Source of the DNA: Anisus vortex
Lineage: Eukaryota; Mollusca; Gastropoda; Planorbidae
DNA length: 64,000 nucleotides
Assembly (NCBI GenBank): GCA_949126835.1
Contig: OX421494.1
Location: 2,673,201 to 2,737,200 of the forward strand
Direction of reading: 5' to 3'
The notes below the pieces were generated by a model. That model saw only the letters and a list, made by a program, of their open reading frames with translations, was not told where the DNA came from and did no database searches. A program made the translations under genes and the position numbers. Below, in pieces: positions 21,723-31,681 of this stretch (within the stretch, counting starts at the first letter, position 1; every line of letters begins with the position of its first letter).

Positions 21723-23375
21723 TTATATGCGCGACAACGTGTCAGCGACCACATTTTGTTTACCTGGTAAATATACCACATTTAAATTATATGCTTGGAG
21801 GAATAAGCTCCAGCGAATAATTCTTTGGTTCTGTTTAACCCTGGAAAGGAAAACTAAAGGGTTATGATCAGTTAAAATATCAATTGGATATGGAGAACCA
21901 TTGACATAAAAATCAAAATGTTTCAATGCTAGGATTAATCCTAAAAGTTCTTTTTCTATCACACTATAGTTTCTTTGATGCTTATCAAATTTTTGAGAGT
22001 AAAAACTAATCGGGTGTTCCAGTGAATCATCACCCTTTTGAGAAATGACCGCTCCCATCCCTGTATCACACGCGTCAACGGTAATTTTAAAGGGTTTACT
22101 GTAATTGGGTGTTACTAATACAGGTGCCTCAGAAAGAACATCTTTTAATTTATCAAAGGCCTGGTGGCATTCATTAGACCATTTGAAAGTGCAATTCTTC
22201 TTTAATAGATTTGTTAATGGACATGCAATGGCTGAGAAGTTTTGACAGAACCGACGGTAGTACCCCGCCATCCCGAGAAAACTGCGGAGTTGTTTACAGG
22301 TTTCAGGAACAGGGAACTCGCGAATAGCCTTCACCTTTGCATTTAATGGTTTTACCAAACCGTTTCCCACTATGTGACCTAGATACTCGATGGTTGCATG
22401 GCAGAACTGACTCTTAGTCAAGTTAATGGTGAGATTAGCATGAGTCAATTTCGTAAATAACAAAAGTAGTTGATCTAAATGAGATTTAAAATCGTCACTA
22501 AAGACAACAATATCGTCGAGGTATGCGTGACATTTAGGAATGTCCTGAGTAATGGTATTTATTAACCGTTGAAAAGTAGAGGGTGCATTAACCATACCAA
22601 AGGGCATGACCTTAAATTTGTACAGTCCATCAGGGGTTACAAACGATGATATCTCCTGAGCCCTCTCCGTCAGTGGAATCTGAAAATACGCCGTTAATAG
22701 GTCAATTTTCGTCACAAACTTAGCATTACTCACTTGATCTATTAGATCGTCAATTCTCGGTATTGGATAGGAATCAGTTTTTGTCACTTTGTTTACCTTA
22801 CGGTAGTTTACACAAAACCTCATGGATCCGTCGGCTTTAGGTACCAATACGCAAGGGGAAGACCAGTCACTACTACTAGGTGTAATGATGTCATTGTCAA
22901 GCATGTAGCGAACCTCTTTACGGATGCATTCTAACTGGATAGGATTTGACCTGTATGGATGTTGTTTAATAGCTTTAGTATTTTCATTTAGAATAACATC
23001 ATGCTTTACTACACTAGTTCTACTAGGTACATCTCTAAATAAATGGATATTTTCATTAATTAGACCTTTGATAGCGGATTGTTCGCAATCAGGTAAATGT
23101 GCCAATTTTTCATTTAGGTTTTTCAGAGCCTTTGTATTTTGCAGTTTGCTTTCTGCCACTTCACGCTCAATTTCGGGTGAATTATTCCCGACTTTAATAA
23201 CAGTGTTTACCGAGGCAACAACTTTTTGTTCTTCTCTGGTAATGTATGGTTTCAACATATTGATATGGCACACTCGTTGCGATTTCCGTCTATCAGGGGT
23301 CTTTACAAGATAGTTAACCTCACTAAGCTTAGCCATAACCTCGTAGGGTCCTGTAAACTTGGCACTCAGGGTTGA
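21723..23375 (-). CDS. Element 2: integrase tail, reverse transcriptase and RNase H
   Basis: Intact frame ending at 21723. It begins in the integrase C-terminal domain (EVNYLVKTPDRRKSQR, CHINMLKPYI) and runs into RT: SSPCVLVPKADGSMRFCVNY, KIDLLTAYFQIPL, FKVMPFGMVNAPSTFQRLI, the catalytic YLDDIVVF and YLGHIVG. RNase H follows (KITVDACDTGMGAVISQ, EKELLGLILALKHF, ILTDHNPLVFL) and ends GKQNVVADTLSRI. All core RT/RH motifs look intact. RT/RH lies downstream of integrase, the arrangement seen in Gmr1-type Ty3/gypsy elements and in Ty1/copia, while the RT itself is of gypsy type (YLDD, VPFG-like box). A missing C near 23371 separates it from the integrase frame above. Confidence 0.9.
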   Translation of the reverse strand, partial: STLSAKFTGPYEVMAKLSEVNYLVKTPDRRKSQRVCHINMLKPYITREEQKVVASVNTVIKVGNNSPEIEREVAESKLQNTKALKNLNEKLAHLPDCEQSAIKGLINENIHLFRDVPSRTSVVKHDVILNENTKAIKQHPYRSNPIQLECIRKEVRYMLDNDIITPSSSDWSSPCVLVPKADGSMRFCVNYRKVNKVTKTDSYPIPRIDDLIDQVSNAKFVTKIDLLTAYFQIPLTERAQEISSFVTPDGLYKFKVMPFGMVNAPSTFQRLINTITQDIPKCHAYLDDIVVFSDDFKSHLDQLLLLFTKLTHANLTINLTKSQFCHATIEYLGHIVGNGLVKPLNAKVKAIREFPVPETCKQLRSFLGMAGYYRRFCQNFSAIACPLTNLLKKNCTFKWSNECHQAFDKLKDVLSEAPVLVTPNYSKPFKITVDACDTGMGAVISQKGDDSLEHPISFYSQKFDKHQRNYSVIEKELLGLILALKHFDFYVNGSPYPIDILTDHNPLVFLSRVKQNQRIIRWSLFLQAYNLNVVYLPGKQNVVADTLSRI

Positions 23376-25307
23376 CCAGACAGTGGTGTCAGCATGAGAA
23401 CCTTATCACCAGGTTGGAAGATACGGGTTCTTGCGTTGACGTCATAATAGACCTTCATCTTGTCTTGTGCCTGCAAAAGATTAGATCTGACAACTTTTAA
23501 TGCATTATACAGTCTATTTTTCAAATTTTCCTCGTACGTCAGTAGACCAGTGTCTTCAGTGGATGATAACCATGTCTCTTGTAACAGCTTTAGTGGTCCA
23601 CGAACTGTGTGTCCGAATACCAGTTCAAAGGGACTGAAACCAAGAGATTCTTGTACAGCCTCTCTGGTTGCAAAGAGTGCGAAGGGAATACCACGATCCC
23701 AGTCGTCGTTATGCTCGAAACAGAAAGTACGGAGCATGTTTTTCAATGTTTGGTGGTATCGTTCCAGTGCGCCTTGACTCTGTGCATGATATGCACTCGA
23801 TACTGCATGACGAATACCCAGCCGTTCTAAGACTTGGCGAAATAACTTCGATGTTGATCTGATCTTGATCTGACTGCACGGTTTTCGGAAGACCATATCG
23901 GGTGAAGAATCCGATAAGTGCATCAGAGATTTTGTCGGCATTGATGCTACGTAGAGGAATAGCCTCTGGGAATCTCGTTGCCGAACACATAATAGTGAAC
24001 AGATACTGGTGGCCAGCCTTAGTTTTAGGCAACGGACCGACGCAGTCTATAATGATGTGACTGAAGGGTTCTGAGAATGCTGGTATGGGTCGTAGAGGAG
24101 CTACCGGAATGGTCTGATTCGGTTTGCCGACCATCTGGCAGACATGACATGATCTGCAAAACGATGTGACGTCACGACGTAGGCCAGGCCAGAAGAAATA
24201 TGGAAGAATCCTGTCGAAGGTTTTCTGTATCCCTAGGTGACCAGCATACGGTGAATCATGGGCCATATGTAGTATGTCCTTGCGGTATACATTGGGTACC
24301 ACGATTTGATGTACTTCGCTGCATGTTTCATCGTCGTTTTCTTTCCCTCTCCATTTCCTCATCAACAACTCGTCCCTCAGGTAATAACCTGCGGCCATTG
24401 TTTCTAATTCTCCTTCATTATTTGCTTCCTCTTTTAGCTTCCCGATCTCTGGATCTTTGCCTTGAGCAAGAATGAGTAGTTGTCTAGGCGACAAATTATT
24501 TTGATCAGTATGACTTGAGTGACCACCTAGAACATCCGCCATGAAGGTTGCCTGTAATTCAATCTCTGGTGTTGGTTCTGGTTTCTTTGTCGATTCATCA
24601 GTCATCTGTTGTTTCTCCATAGCTCTGGTGATAACACATACTGAATTTTCAGTATTCTTACACTGAACAGAGTCTTTGGGTTCTTTAAGTACAGGATGTA
24701 CCCGATTTTTGGCAATGTCACTTCCTAAAAGTAATGAAATGCCTCTGTAGGGAAATTTCTTCACTATCCCAACAATAACAGATCCAGTGAAGTAATTACT
24801 CTTCAACTGTATACGATGTAACGGTGCCGTAAGTGTCCCAGCCATAGTACTGATTAAGGCATACTGGCCTGTATGAGTCAATTTCGACGTTGGTACAGTA
24901 TTCTTCAACAGTAGAGATATATCAGCACCGGAGTCACGTAGAATTTTAATCTTCCGTTCTCTAGCTTGATTATCTATAGGTGACACATAGCCCTCGCTAA
25001 CATCCGATAGCATGCACTCGGGTAGTTCTCTGCCTACTGAGTTTCTTGCTACACTACTGCCTCCATAAGTAAACGTTTTATTTACTGATTGTTCATCTGT
25101 CACACTCCCTTTGGAGTTGAAACTAGAATGTTCAATAGCCTCGGTCTTCATTTCAAAGACTTTTTCCGAATTTGAGCAACTTGGACATGCGTGTTTCGCC
25201 ATCTCTTCATGACTAACATCAAATGTCTTTCTATCAGCTTTAATTCTTTTGTGGGCAGTTTTATTTATGTGAGTTTCAGTTTGTACGGCGATGTGTGATA
25301 AAACCAC
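23366..25307 (-). pseudogene. Element 2: protease and integrase, frame-broken
   Basis: A frame from 25307 carries the protease motif LRDSGADISLL (DSG instead of DTG). It then has the integrase H2C2 finger (HDSPYAGHLG ... CRSCHVC) and the core Asp (IIIDCVGPLP). Near 23870 an imperfect duplication of AGATCA replaces the expected DQGSNF context and shifts frame. The sequence then continues at SKLFRQVLERLGIRHAVSS, with the catalytic-Glu helix (SQGALERYHQTLK) and the C-terminal part through SPFELVFGH to about 23366. A one-base loss in a C run near 23371 gives the next shift. These breaks look like decay rather than programmed events. Confidence 0.8.
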
Positions 25308-26556
25308 GTTGTTTCCGTTTTTTTAAATGGGTCTTTTTTTTTTCATATAGACTCCAACAATTCTCTTTTATATGTCCATCTTTCTTACAGAATGTACAGG
25401 TAATTCTCTTTTGTACAAAACTTGAATTCTCTTGTTTATCGGCTTTTTGTTTACTTTTATCCTCTGTCGATCTTAACTTCCTCTCTGAATGACTGTTTTG
25501 AGTCCTCAAACTTGTTCTGTCATTTTGAAAATAATGGCTATGCGGGTGAATAATGACGTATTCATCGGCTTTAACTGCTGCTTGTTCTGCTATTTCAATG
25601 CCACGATCAGCCAAATGAACATTTATATCAGTGCGAATCTTCTCAGTAAAATCCTCCATCAGTATGAGATTATATAGTTTCTCATAATCTTTATTCACAT
25701 TCTTAGAACGTAACCATCGATCAAAATACTTTTTCTCTAATCTCAGGAAGTCAACATGTGAAACTTCTGGTTCCTTCTTGTACTCACGATATAACTTTCG
25801 ATACTTTTCTGGAGTTAGAACATAACTCAATAGTACTCTGCTCTTTATTAGTTCATAATCATTGCATTCCTCTGGAGTCAGATTCAATACTACATCTAGA
25901 GCCTTGCCTTTTGTTAGAGCTGAACGTAAAAGTACTGCTTTCTTATCTTCAGGAAATTTATAATCGATCGAGTTTCTATCAAAGACCATAAAGAACTCAT
26001 CAATGTCCATGTTCTCCATGCTTGGAATATGCTTTTTAAATTTATATAGTTCCACATTATTTGTTTCCTGCATCGTATGAGTCGACGAACGAGACTTTGC
26101 CAATTCAATCCTTTCATTACTAGCGATTCTTTCTTTTTCCAATTCCCCCAGTCTTATCTCTTTCTCTGCTTCTATTCTTTTACCCTCCAATTGTAATTGT
26201 AATTGTAATTGAATTTCTAACTTCTTCATTTCTAACTGAAATTTCATGTCCGCACTTAATTCATTTCCATTCATTTTAAATTCATGGTTATTTATGTCTG
26301 TTTTCAGGGTTTCTGATACATTGAGAACCACTGATTCTTCATTATTCATAGTATTTTCTTCAAGCATTCTACCATGTCTTTTCAAACAGTCCTTAATTTC
26401 TTGAATTAATTTACTCCTTACTGGTGTAACTTCAGTAATGTCTATTCCCAGAGAGTTTGCCATCTCTTTTAACTGGGTTAGTGACATGCTATTTAACTGT
26501 CCTGACGTGATAGCAAAAATATTCAATTGCTCCAACGTAAGATTAGCTTCCGCCAT
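25276..26556 (-). CDS. Element 2: Gag
   Basis: 426-codon frame from the ATG at 26556. It shares the start architecture of element 1 Gag (LTSEQLN/ITSGQLN, then MS.TQLKE.A.S.GI.ITE). A Glu/Lys/Gln-rich helix is followed by the gag-like region (YKFKKHIPSMENMDIDEFF; YVLTPEKYRKLYRE). A zinc knuckle (CTFCKKDGHIKENC) lies near residue 385. The frame is lost soon after, in the A-rich KKKTHLKKRKQR segment (T runs on plus at 25318-25340). Element 1 reads straight through into protease at that point, so a homopolymer indel is likely. A gag/pol frameshift site cannot be excluded. Confidence 0.85.
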   Translation of the reverse strand: MAEANLTLEQLNIFAITSGQLNSMSLTQLKEMANSLGIDITEVTPVRSKLIQEIKDCLKRHGRMLEENTMNNEESVVLNVSETLKTDINNHEFKMNGNELSADMKFQLEMKKLEIQLQLQLQLEGKRIEAEKEIRLGELEKERIASNERIELAKSRSSTHTMQETNNVELYKFKKHIPSMENMDIDEFFMVFDRNSIDYKFPEDKKAVLLRSALTKGKALDVVLNLTPEECNDYELIKSRVLLSYVLTPEKYRKLYREYKKEPEVSHVDFLRLEKKYFDRWLRSKNVNKDYEKLYNLILMEDFTEKIRTDINVHLADRGIEIAEQAAVKADEYVIIHPHSHYFQNDRTSLRTQNSHSERKLRSTEDKSKQKADKQENSSFVQKRITCTFCKKDGHIKENCWSLYEKKKTHLKKRKQRGFITHRRTN

Positions 26557-26813
26557 GTTTTATATTAATGACGTAAATAGAAGATAAAAAATTCAACTTT
26601 ACCTTTCATAAAGTCCTTTGAAATATTTTTACACCACTGTTAATTTGTAGAAGATAAATTTTAAGGATGGTTGTATACAAAGCTGAAAACAGTATGTCCG
26701 AACACAGACAGTGCCTCCCACGTAGACAGAATTTGAATAAATTATTTGTTGTAAATCGTTTTCACTAAAACAGTTGTATATTCTCAATTTCTTATACATA
26801 CAAACTTTAGATC

Positions 26814-26836
26814 CAGGACACGAGCCCCCAATCTTT
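26814..26836 (-). promoter_or_regulatory. Putative primer-binding site of element 2 (tRNA-Pro-like)
   Basis: After the 5' LTR end the minus strand reads a four-base spacer and TTGGGGGCTCGTGTCC. The TGGGGGCTCGT part equals the start of the classical tRNA-Pro primer-binding sequence; the following bases diverge. Confidence 0.5.
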
Positions 26837-27435
26837 TGTAACGTGCGAAATCAGCTACTGACGTATGATGATATTTTTAGTAATGTATTATTATATATTC
26901 TTTTGATTCATATCCATCTTGGATCTCACAAGGTTGTATAAGAATTTGTATTGATGTTATTCAATTAGATTTGATGTTTATTTTACTCGTTTGATGTGAA
27001 TCTTTTGTGTATGAAATGATTTAGATAAACTGTACCTTAATATAGAGGAAATCCACAATCCTGTTTGAATGATTGAACACAATTTTATTACAACAAGTTG
27101 AGATGATAAATATAACAGTAAAACAGAACACATGTACCAGTATTATATGATAAAACTTAATCAGTTGAGATTCTTCTATATCGTACTAAGCCGTAATCCT
27201 ATCTTTAAGAAAGTGGTCAAAAACAGTCCTCACACATTAGCGCCCAAGCTAGAACTCTAACTAACGATATTCAACCCTCGTGCATATGACGTATTTTAAT
27301 GCTATGACGTAGTGTCTAGACATATACATGTTTTATTCCTAACACGGAAACATTTCGGGTTTAAGATTATTTCTTTTTAACTTTAGTTAATAATAATAGA
27401 ACCAATATAATTATGGAAATAAAACTTTTGTAACT
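26837..27435 (-). repeat. 5' LTR of element 2
   Basis: 599 bp partner of 20269-20867. The outer terminal base is T where A is expected (GTAACT against GTAACA). Confidence 0.88.
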
Positions 27436-28558
27436 TAGCAACGGGGACAAATAATATAATTAATTGTTCCATCTTTATGTCGTGTCACCTTGAAGTGTGC
27501 GTCATTTGTTTTGTTTACTGTTTGTGATGAATTGAAGTAGAAGGTTTAGGAAGTAAGGTGTTGTCTAGGGTTTAGGTGTCAGCGGTTGGTGCCATTGGGG
27601 GTTGTATTTTGGTGTGATGGAAGCCGTGATAAATGTTGAGTCTAGGATTGTTGTGAGTGGATGTCTTGAGAAGTCTAAATGAAGAAAGCGTTGGATTGTG
27701 GGACATGTTTTGCCTTTGTGGTAATAGATAAGTGTTGTTTTTTTCCGCTCTTGAGAAATAATCTTATAATTCAGCATAGGTTGTTCACATAAATTATTAA
27801 GTGAAACTAAAATACTAGATAGATTATTCTATTTGTCTTAGTCCACTGACAGTTTTTGTACCAATGCACTTCTTAAGCCCTCCCGCCCTCAATTCTCCAC
27901 GCTTCATCATCCCCGACAACCCCTTTGTGCTTCTTCTCTAGCTACCGTGGTCTGTCAAGGGTCTGGTTTACTGTAAAAAAAATACACTCAAGCCTCACGA
28001 TCAACGTTATTGAATAATTTAATACTTGAATTTAATTACAATGATTAAAATAATAGGGAATAAATGTAAATAAATGTGCACATGGATGATATTAAGAAGC
28101 GTCTTTAACCGTCTGCAAGACTACATCTTTGCCTGCCTTATATAGGTTTAGGAGCAGAAAATGTTAGAATGGATTTTCCCCAAATTGTCGGAAAGAAAAT
28201 GATTTTTATAAATTTTTAGAGACCATATATTTGTCGACACAAATAATATCTAAAAATTGAAAATAAATAAATAACTGTAAATAAATTATAAATATACAAT
28301 ATTATGAGATCTATTTAAAAATGCAACACGCATGTAACAGTTGTATCTTATAAATAATATGTAAAGTGCATTGTACATTTAGACAATTATGATAATTAAC
28401 GATAACATTGCAATTTCAAACTCATCCTAGTAGAGAAATGAAACCAAAAAAGCCTCACTGAATTATTTCTTGCGAATGAATCAACTAGTAAATCTGTGTG
28501 ATAGTATTTTTCGGAAACATATTTTGCACATAATCACACATTGTGACATTGCCACAAG
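27436..28558. other. Intergenic region between TPR-2 and element 2
   Basis: No supported gene. An AT-rich tract at 28200-28440 and a few unsupported short frames. Should contain the TPR-2 3' UTR and polyadenylation site, and possibly TPR-3 5' sequences. Confidence 0.4.
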
Positions 28559-28937
28559 TCATATCTTTATGCAATCAAAACAACACTTTGTCATTTTCCG
28601 CCATTGTTCAGGTTTTCTTTCAACCTCGACTTTCGACTTAACAGTTCTAAACATCTCCCTCCTTTGGGCAAAGTCCTCTCCGACTAGAATGCTATACAAC
28701 CCGATGACCGCTTCCTTGTATCCGCTGAACACCTTCTCTATTATGGTCTCCATGGAAAGGTTAACCTTATCCAAGTGTAGCTTCATGTCAGACAATGGTT
28801 CATCCAGGACATGAACTGTCTTGTACTCCTTGGGAAGCAAAGGAATGGGCGAAGTCTTGTTTCTGCAATTGATCACTACAGCTTTTACACTTTTCTTTAG
28901 GTTCGCTGAGTTTACTTTTAGCATTAAGTCGTATTCT
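28559..28937 (-). CDS. TPR-2 exon B (terminal coding exon of a probable pseudogene)
   Basis: Acceptor gttttttcttttcag|AGAATACG at 28937; stop at 28559. It completes the exon A split codon (Lys), then reads EYDLMLKV, the strand AVVINCRNK, and a long helix with LYSILVGEDFAQRREMF. It is 36 nt longer than exon B of TPR-1 and TPR-3, with an extra basic tail (KSKVEVERKPEQW ... CFDCIKI). The exon itself is open, although the large exon of this gene carries stops. Confidence 0.7.
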
Positions 28938-28975
28938 CTGAAAAGAAAAAACCACGAAAACATTATGAACCCTTA

Positions 28976-30062
28976 AGCGCAGATCTATGTACATACAAAC
29001 AGATTTATGTTCTATAGATCTATTTACATACAAATAGATTTATGTTCTATAGATATATGTACATACAAACATATTTGTGTTCTATAGATCTATGTACATA
29101 CAAACAGATTTATGTTCTATAGATCTATGTACATACAAACAGATTTATGTTCTATAGATCTATGTACATACAAACAGATTTATGTTCTATAGATCTATGT
29201 ACATACAAACAGATTTATGTTCTATAGATCTATGTACATACAAACCGATTTATGTTCTATAGATCTATGTACATACAAACATATTTGTGTTCTATAGATC
29301 TATGTACATACAAACATATTTGTGTTCTATAGATCTATGTACATACAAACAGATTTATGTTCTATAGATCTATGTACATACAAACATATTTGCGTTCTAT
29401 AGATCTATGTACATACAAACAGATTTATGTTCTATAGATCTATGTACATACAAACATATTTGTGTTCTATAGATCTATGTACATACGAACAGATTTGTGT
29501 TCTATAGATCTATGTACATACAAACATATTTGTGTTCTATAGATCTATGTACATACAAACAGATTTGTGTTCTATAGATCTATGTACATACAAACAGATT
29601 TATGTTCTATAGATATATGTACATACAAACAGATTATGTTCTATAGATATATGTACATACAAACAGATTTATGTTCTATAGATATATGTACATACAAACA
29701 TATTTGTGTTTTTGAGATCTATGTACATACAAACAGATTTATGTTCTATAGATCTATGTACATACAAACAGATTTGTGTTCTATAGATATATGTACATAC
29801 AAACATATTTATGTTCTTTATATATATGTACATACAAACATATTTATGTTCTTTATATATATGTACATACAAACAGATTTATGTTCTTTATATATATGTA
29901 CATACAAACAGATTTATGTTCTTTATATATATGTACATACAAACAGATTTATGTTCTTTATATATATGTACATACAAACAGATTTATGTTCTTTATATAT
30001 ATGTACATACAAACAGATTTATGTTCTTTATATATATGTACATACAAACAGATTTGGGTTCT
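28976..30062. repeat. 35-bp minisatellite in TPR-2 intron 2 (about 31 units)
   Basis: The unit is about 35 bp, ATGTACATACAAACAGATTT plus ATGTTCTATAGATCT. Units nearest exon B carry CTATAGATCT. Units at the far end (from about 29810) carry CTTTATATAT, a separate subfamily. Because 35 is not a multiple of 3 and the unit lacks stops, three overlapping repetitive frames stay open; these are artefacts. Confidence 0.9.
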
Positions 30063-30294
30063 ATTACATCTCGAGAAGGATCAATATTTGTTATTAATGT
30101 GGAATGAGAACACACTTCTATGACAAGCCTTTGCTATTTCTTCGTGTAAAAACACAAGCATGAGTACCATTTCTTACTTTCTTGGCATTCAAACACACAA
30201 AAAAAAAAAAACTTCCTTATTTACGTAACATCAACATAATATAAATAGGACCATTAAAACATGATTAAAACTTTTTACTTTAGCCTGTGGGTGG

Positions 30295-30412
30295 GTCATT
30301 GTTGTGGCTTTCCTGCCACCTTGAATTTAGACTCAACAGATTTACAAATCTCTCTCCGTTGGTCAAAGTCCTTTCCGACTGAAATGCTATCTAAGCTGGT
30401 GGTCATTTCACC
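30295..30412 (-). pseudogene. Partial second copy of exon B in TPR-2 intron 2
   Basis: The minus strand reads SISVGKDFDQRREICKSVES, then KFKVAGKPQQ, collinear with SILVGEDFAQRREMF and KSKVEVERKPEQW of exon B at 28.6 kb. Nucleotide similarity is obvious on plus (CTCTCCGTTGGTCAAAGTCC against CTCCTTTGGGCAAAGTCC). The 5' part of the exon is missing or unrecognisable. The 35-bp minisatellite lies between the two copies. Confidence 0.65.
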
Positions 30413-30613
30413 ATATTCTTTACTCGGACCTATCTATACACCACAAATTATTCCGATGCTTCTCAAAGGGCGGCACAGGTCCGTGACAACTGGCAAGCGA
30501 TAGAGCAACAGTCAGCAATTAGGTCTATGCACAATTCCTTAGAGACAGAAAATCGATCACGTGATGCTTTGTAAACTATAAAAAAATGGCTGATTTTACA
30601 TTTATCTTAATGA

Positions 30614-30925
30614 CACCTATGCTTATTAAATTTTTTAAATTATTCACATATCCTTGAATATTGTGATATTATAAGTGATGCTCACGGATGCAACAATGAT
30701 TATAGACATACAATTATTAAAGGACAACACCTATTTGTTGATCTTTCAAAGGAAATCTATGAAAACATTTTAGATTATTTACATGATAATTTAGCGGTAG
30801 AATTTGCGCACCCAACAGCAAAGCAGTTAGCCATTGTTAATGTTTACAAGTGTATTTACTCAACCTCACGTGACCGAGAAATCATTCTGCTTAGACCTCA
30901 TTGTATAGTGTCATTTCAAAGTTAA
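30614..30925 (+). other. Unrecognised open stretch of about 103 codons without an ATG start
   Basis: Open on plus from just after a TGA at 30611 to a TAA at 30923. The composition looks protein-like: DIISDAHGCNNDYRH, TIIKGQHLFVDLSKEIYENI, AVEFAHPTAKQLAIVN. It lies inside TPR-2 intron 2 on the opposite strand. I do not recognise the family. It could be a fragment of a mobile or integrated element, an exon of another gene, or chance. Confidence 0.35.
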
Positions 30926-30990
30926 ATAGGACCAACCTTCCTCACTTATATGGCTTTTAAGAATAAGTATGACAAACCTTGTCAACTTAC

Positions 30991-31088
30991 TTGCTATCAT
31001 TATCTCCAAGTATTAACACGATTACCGCATAGCGTTCCATTTCTTCAAACTGTATTTCTGTTTTCAAACCTCCGTAAATATCATTTTT
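30991..31088 (-). CDS. TPR-2 exon A (98 nt)
   Basis: Donor GCAA|GTAAGT at 30991. The acceptor tgcatgcgaaag|AAAAATG at 31088 has a poor pyrimidine tract. The peptide is KNDIYGG, then EIQFEEMERYAVIVLILGDN and DS plus a split Lys codon. Length and end phase equal the other two A exons. The upstream large-exon donor candidate (G|GTGAGT at 31681/31680) would be one base out of phase, adding to the evidence that this gene is decaying. Confidence 0.7.
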
Positions 31089-31189
31089 CTTTCGCATGCA
31101 AATAAAAATGAAATGAACATTTATAATTTGTTATTATTAAACATCTTTTTGCACATTTAGCTTATTAAAAGGTATCCCAACCGTTTGAT

Positions 31190-31500
31190 CCAAATGACCC
31201 TTAGAGCCGGTAAAGCAGCGTTCACCAGTTTCTATGGCTATGGTATACTAGGGTAGGGGTCGGTAGCCTACGAAACGCGTGCCAAACTTGGCACGCAGCG
31301 CAATTTTCAATGGCACGCGGAAGAACCCTGAAAAGGCACCTCTACAGGAAATGATATGCTAGAGCAGGATGACTTTTATACTGCTGGCGCGCTGAATGAA
31401 TTAGGAATCCTACTTTGGCACACGGGTTGACGACCCCTGTACTAGGGTATTGTGTGATGTCACTGATGTCATTACTGGACGGAAAATAATATTACTTTGA
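31190..31500 (-). mobile_element. SINE fragment interrupted by a hAT MITE
   Basis: SINE motifs GGTAAAGCAGCGTTCACCAG and GGTATACTAGGG lie left of the MITE, and ACTAGGGTATTGTGTGATG continues the SINE right of it. It is in TPR-2 intron 1. Confidence 0.6.
31254..31439. repeat. hAT-type MITE, copy C, with 8-bp target duplication
   Basis: 186 bp between two copies of TACTAGGG (31246-31253 and 31440-31447). Ends TAGGGGTCGGTAGCC and GTTGACGACCCCTG. Relative to copies A and B it is inverted. Confidence 0.8.
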
Positions 31501-31681
31501 ACTCAAAGGAGATTTGTTGGCCAATTTAACAACATAATAATGTGACATATTATGTCATAATATTATATAAATAGATGAGTATTAATGTTTATACCTAGTC
31601 TGCGTATTGCAATGAAAATCACGTTATAATCGATTTACATACTATTTAAATTTGTCAAAAGTTTCATATGGCAAACTCACC

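Larger units (their letters stand above)
20269..27435 (-). mobile_element. LTR retrotransposon element 2 (Gmr1-like Ty3/gypsy), near full length
   Basis: LTRs of 599 bp lie at 20269-20867 and 26837-27435. They differ at about four positions by eye, so it is older than element 1. On minus the order is gag, protease, integrase, RT, RNase H. A classic polypurine tract (AAGGGGGGGCGAG) sits at 20868-20880 just before the 3' LTR. A primer-binding-site-like TTGGGGGCTCGTGTCC follows the 5' LTR. RT and RNase H form one intact frame, but gag/protease, the integrase core and the integrase C-terminus are each separated by a frameshift. A clean target duplication is not visible. The protein sequences are clearly related to element 1 but well diverged, so the two are different families of one clade. 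Confidence 0.9.

Noticed and set aside
25276..25340. Programmed gag-pol frameshift site in element 2
   Set aside because: Element 1 reads through the equivalent region in one frame, and the site is a long A/T homopolymer, so an indel is the simpler explanation. It is not excluded.
29567..30123. Open frames of Tyr/Thr/Cys-rich repeats (YMYIQTDLCS type) in the 35-bp array
   Set aside because: The unit lacks stops and its period is not a multiple of three, so all three frames remain open across it. No start context or non-repeat coding sequence is attached.
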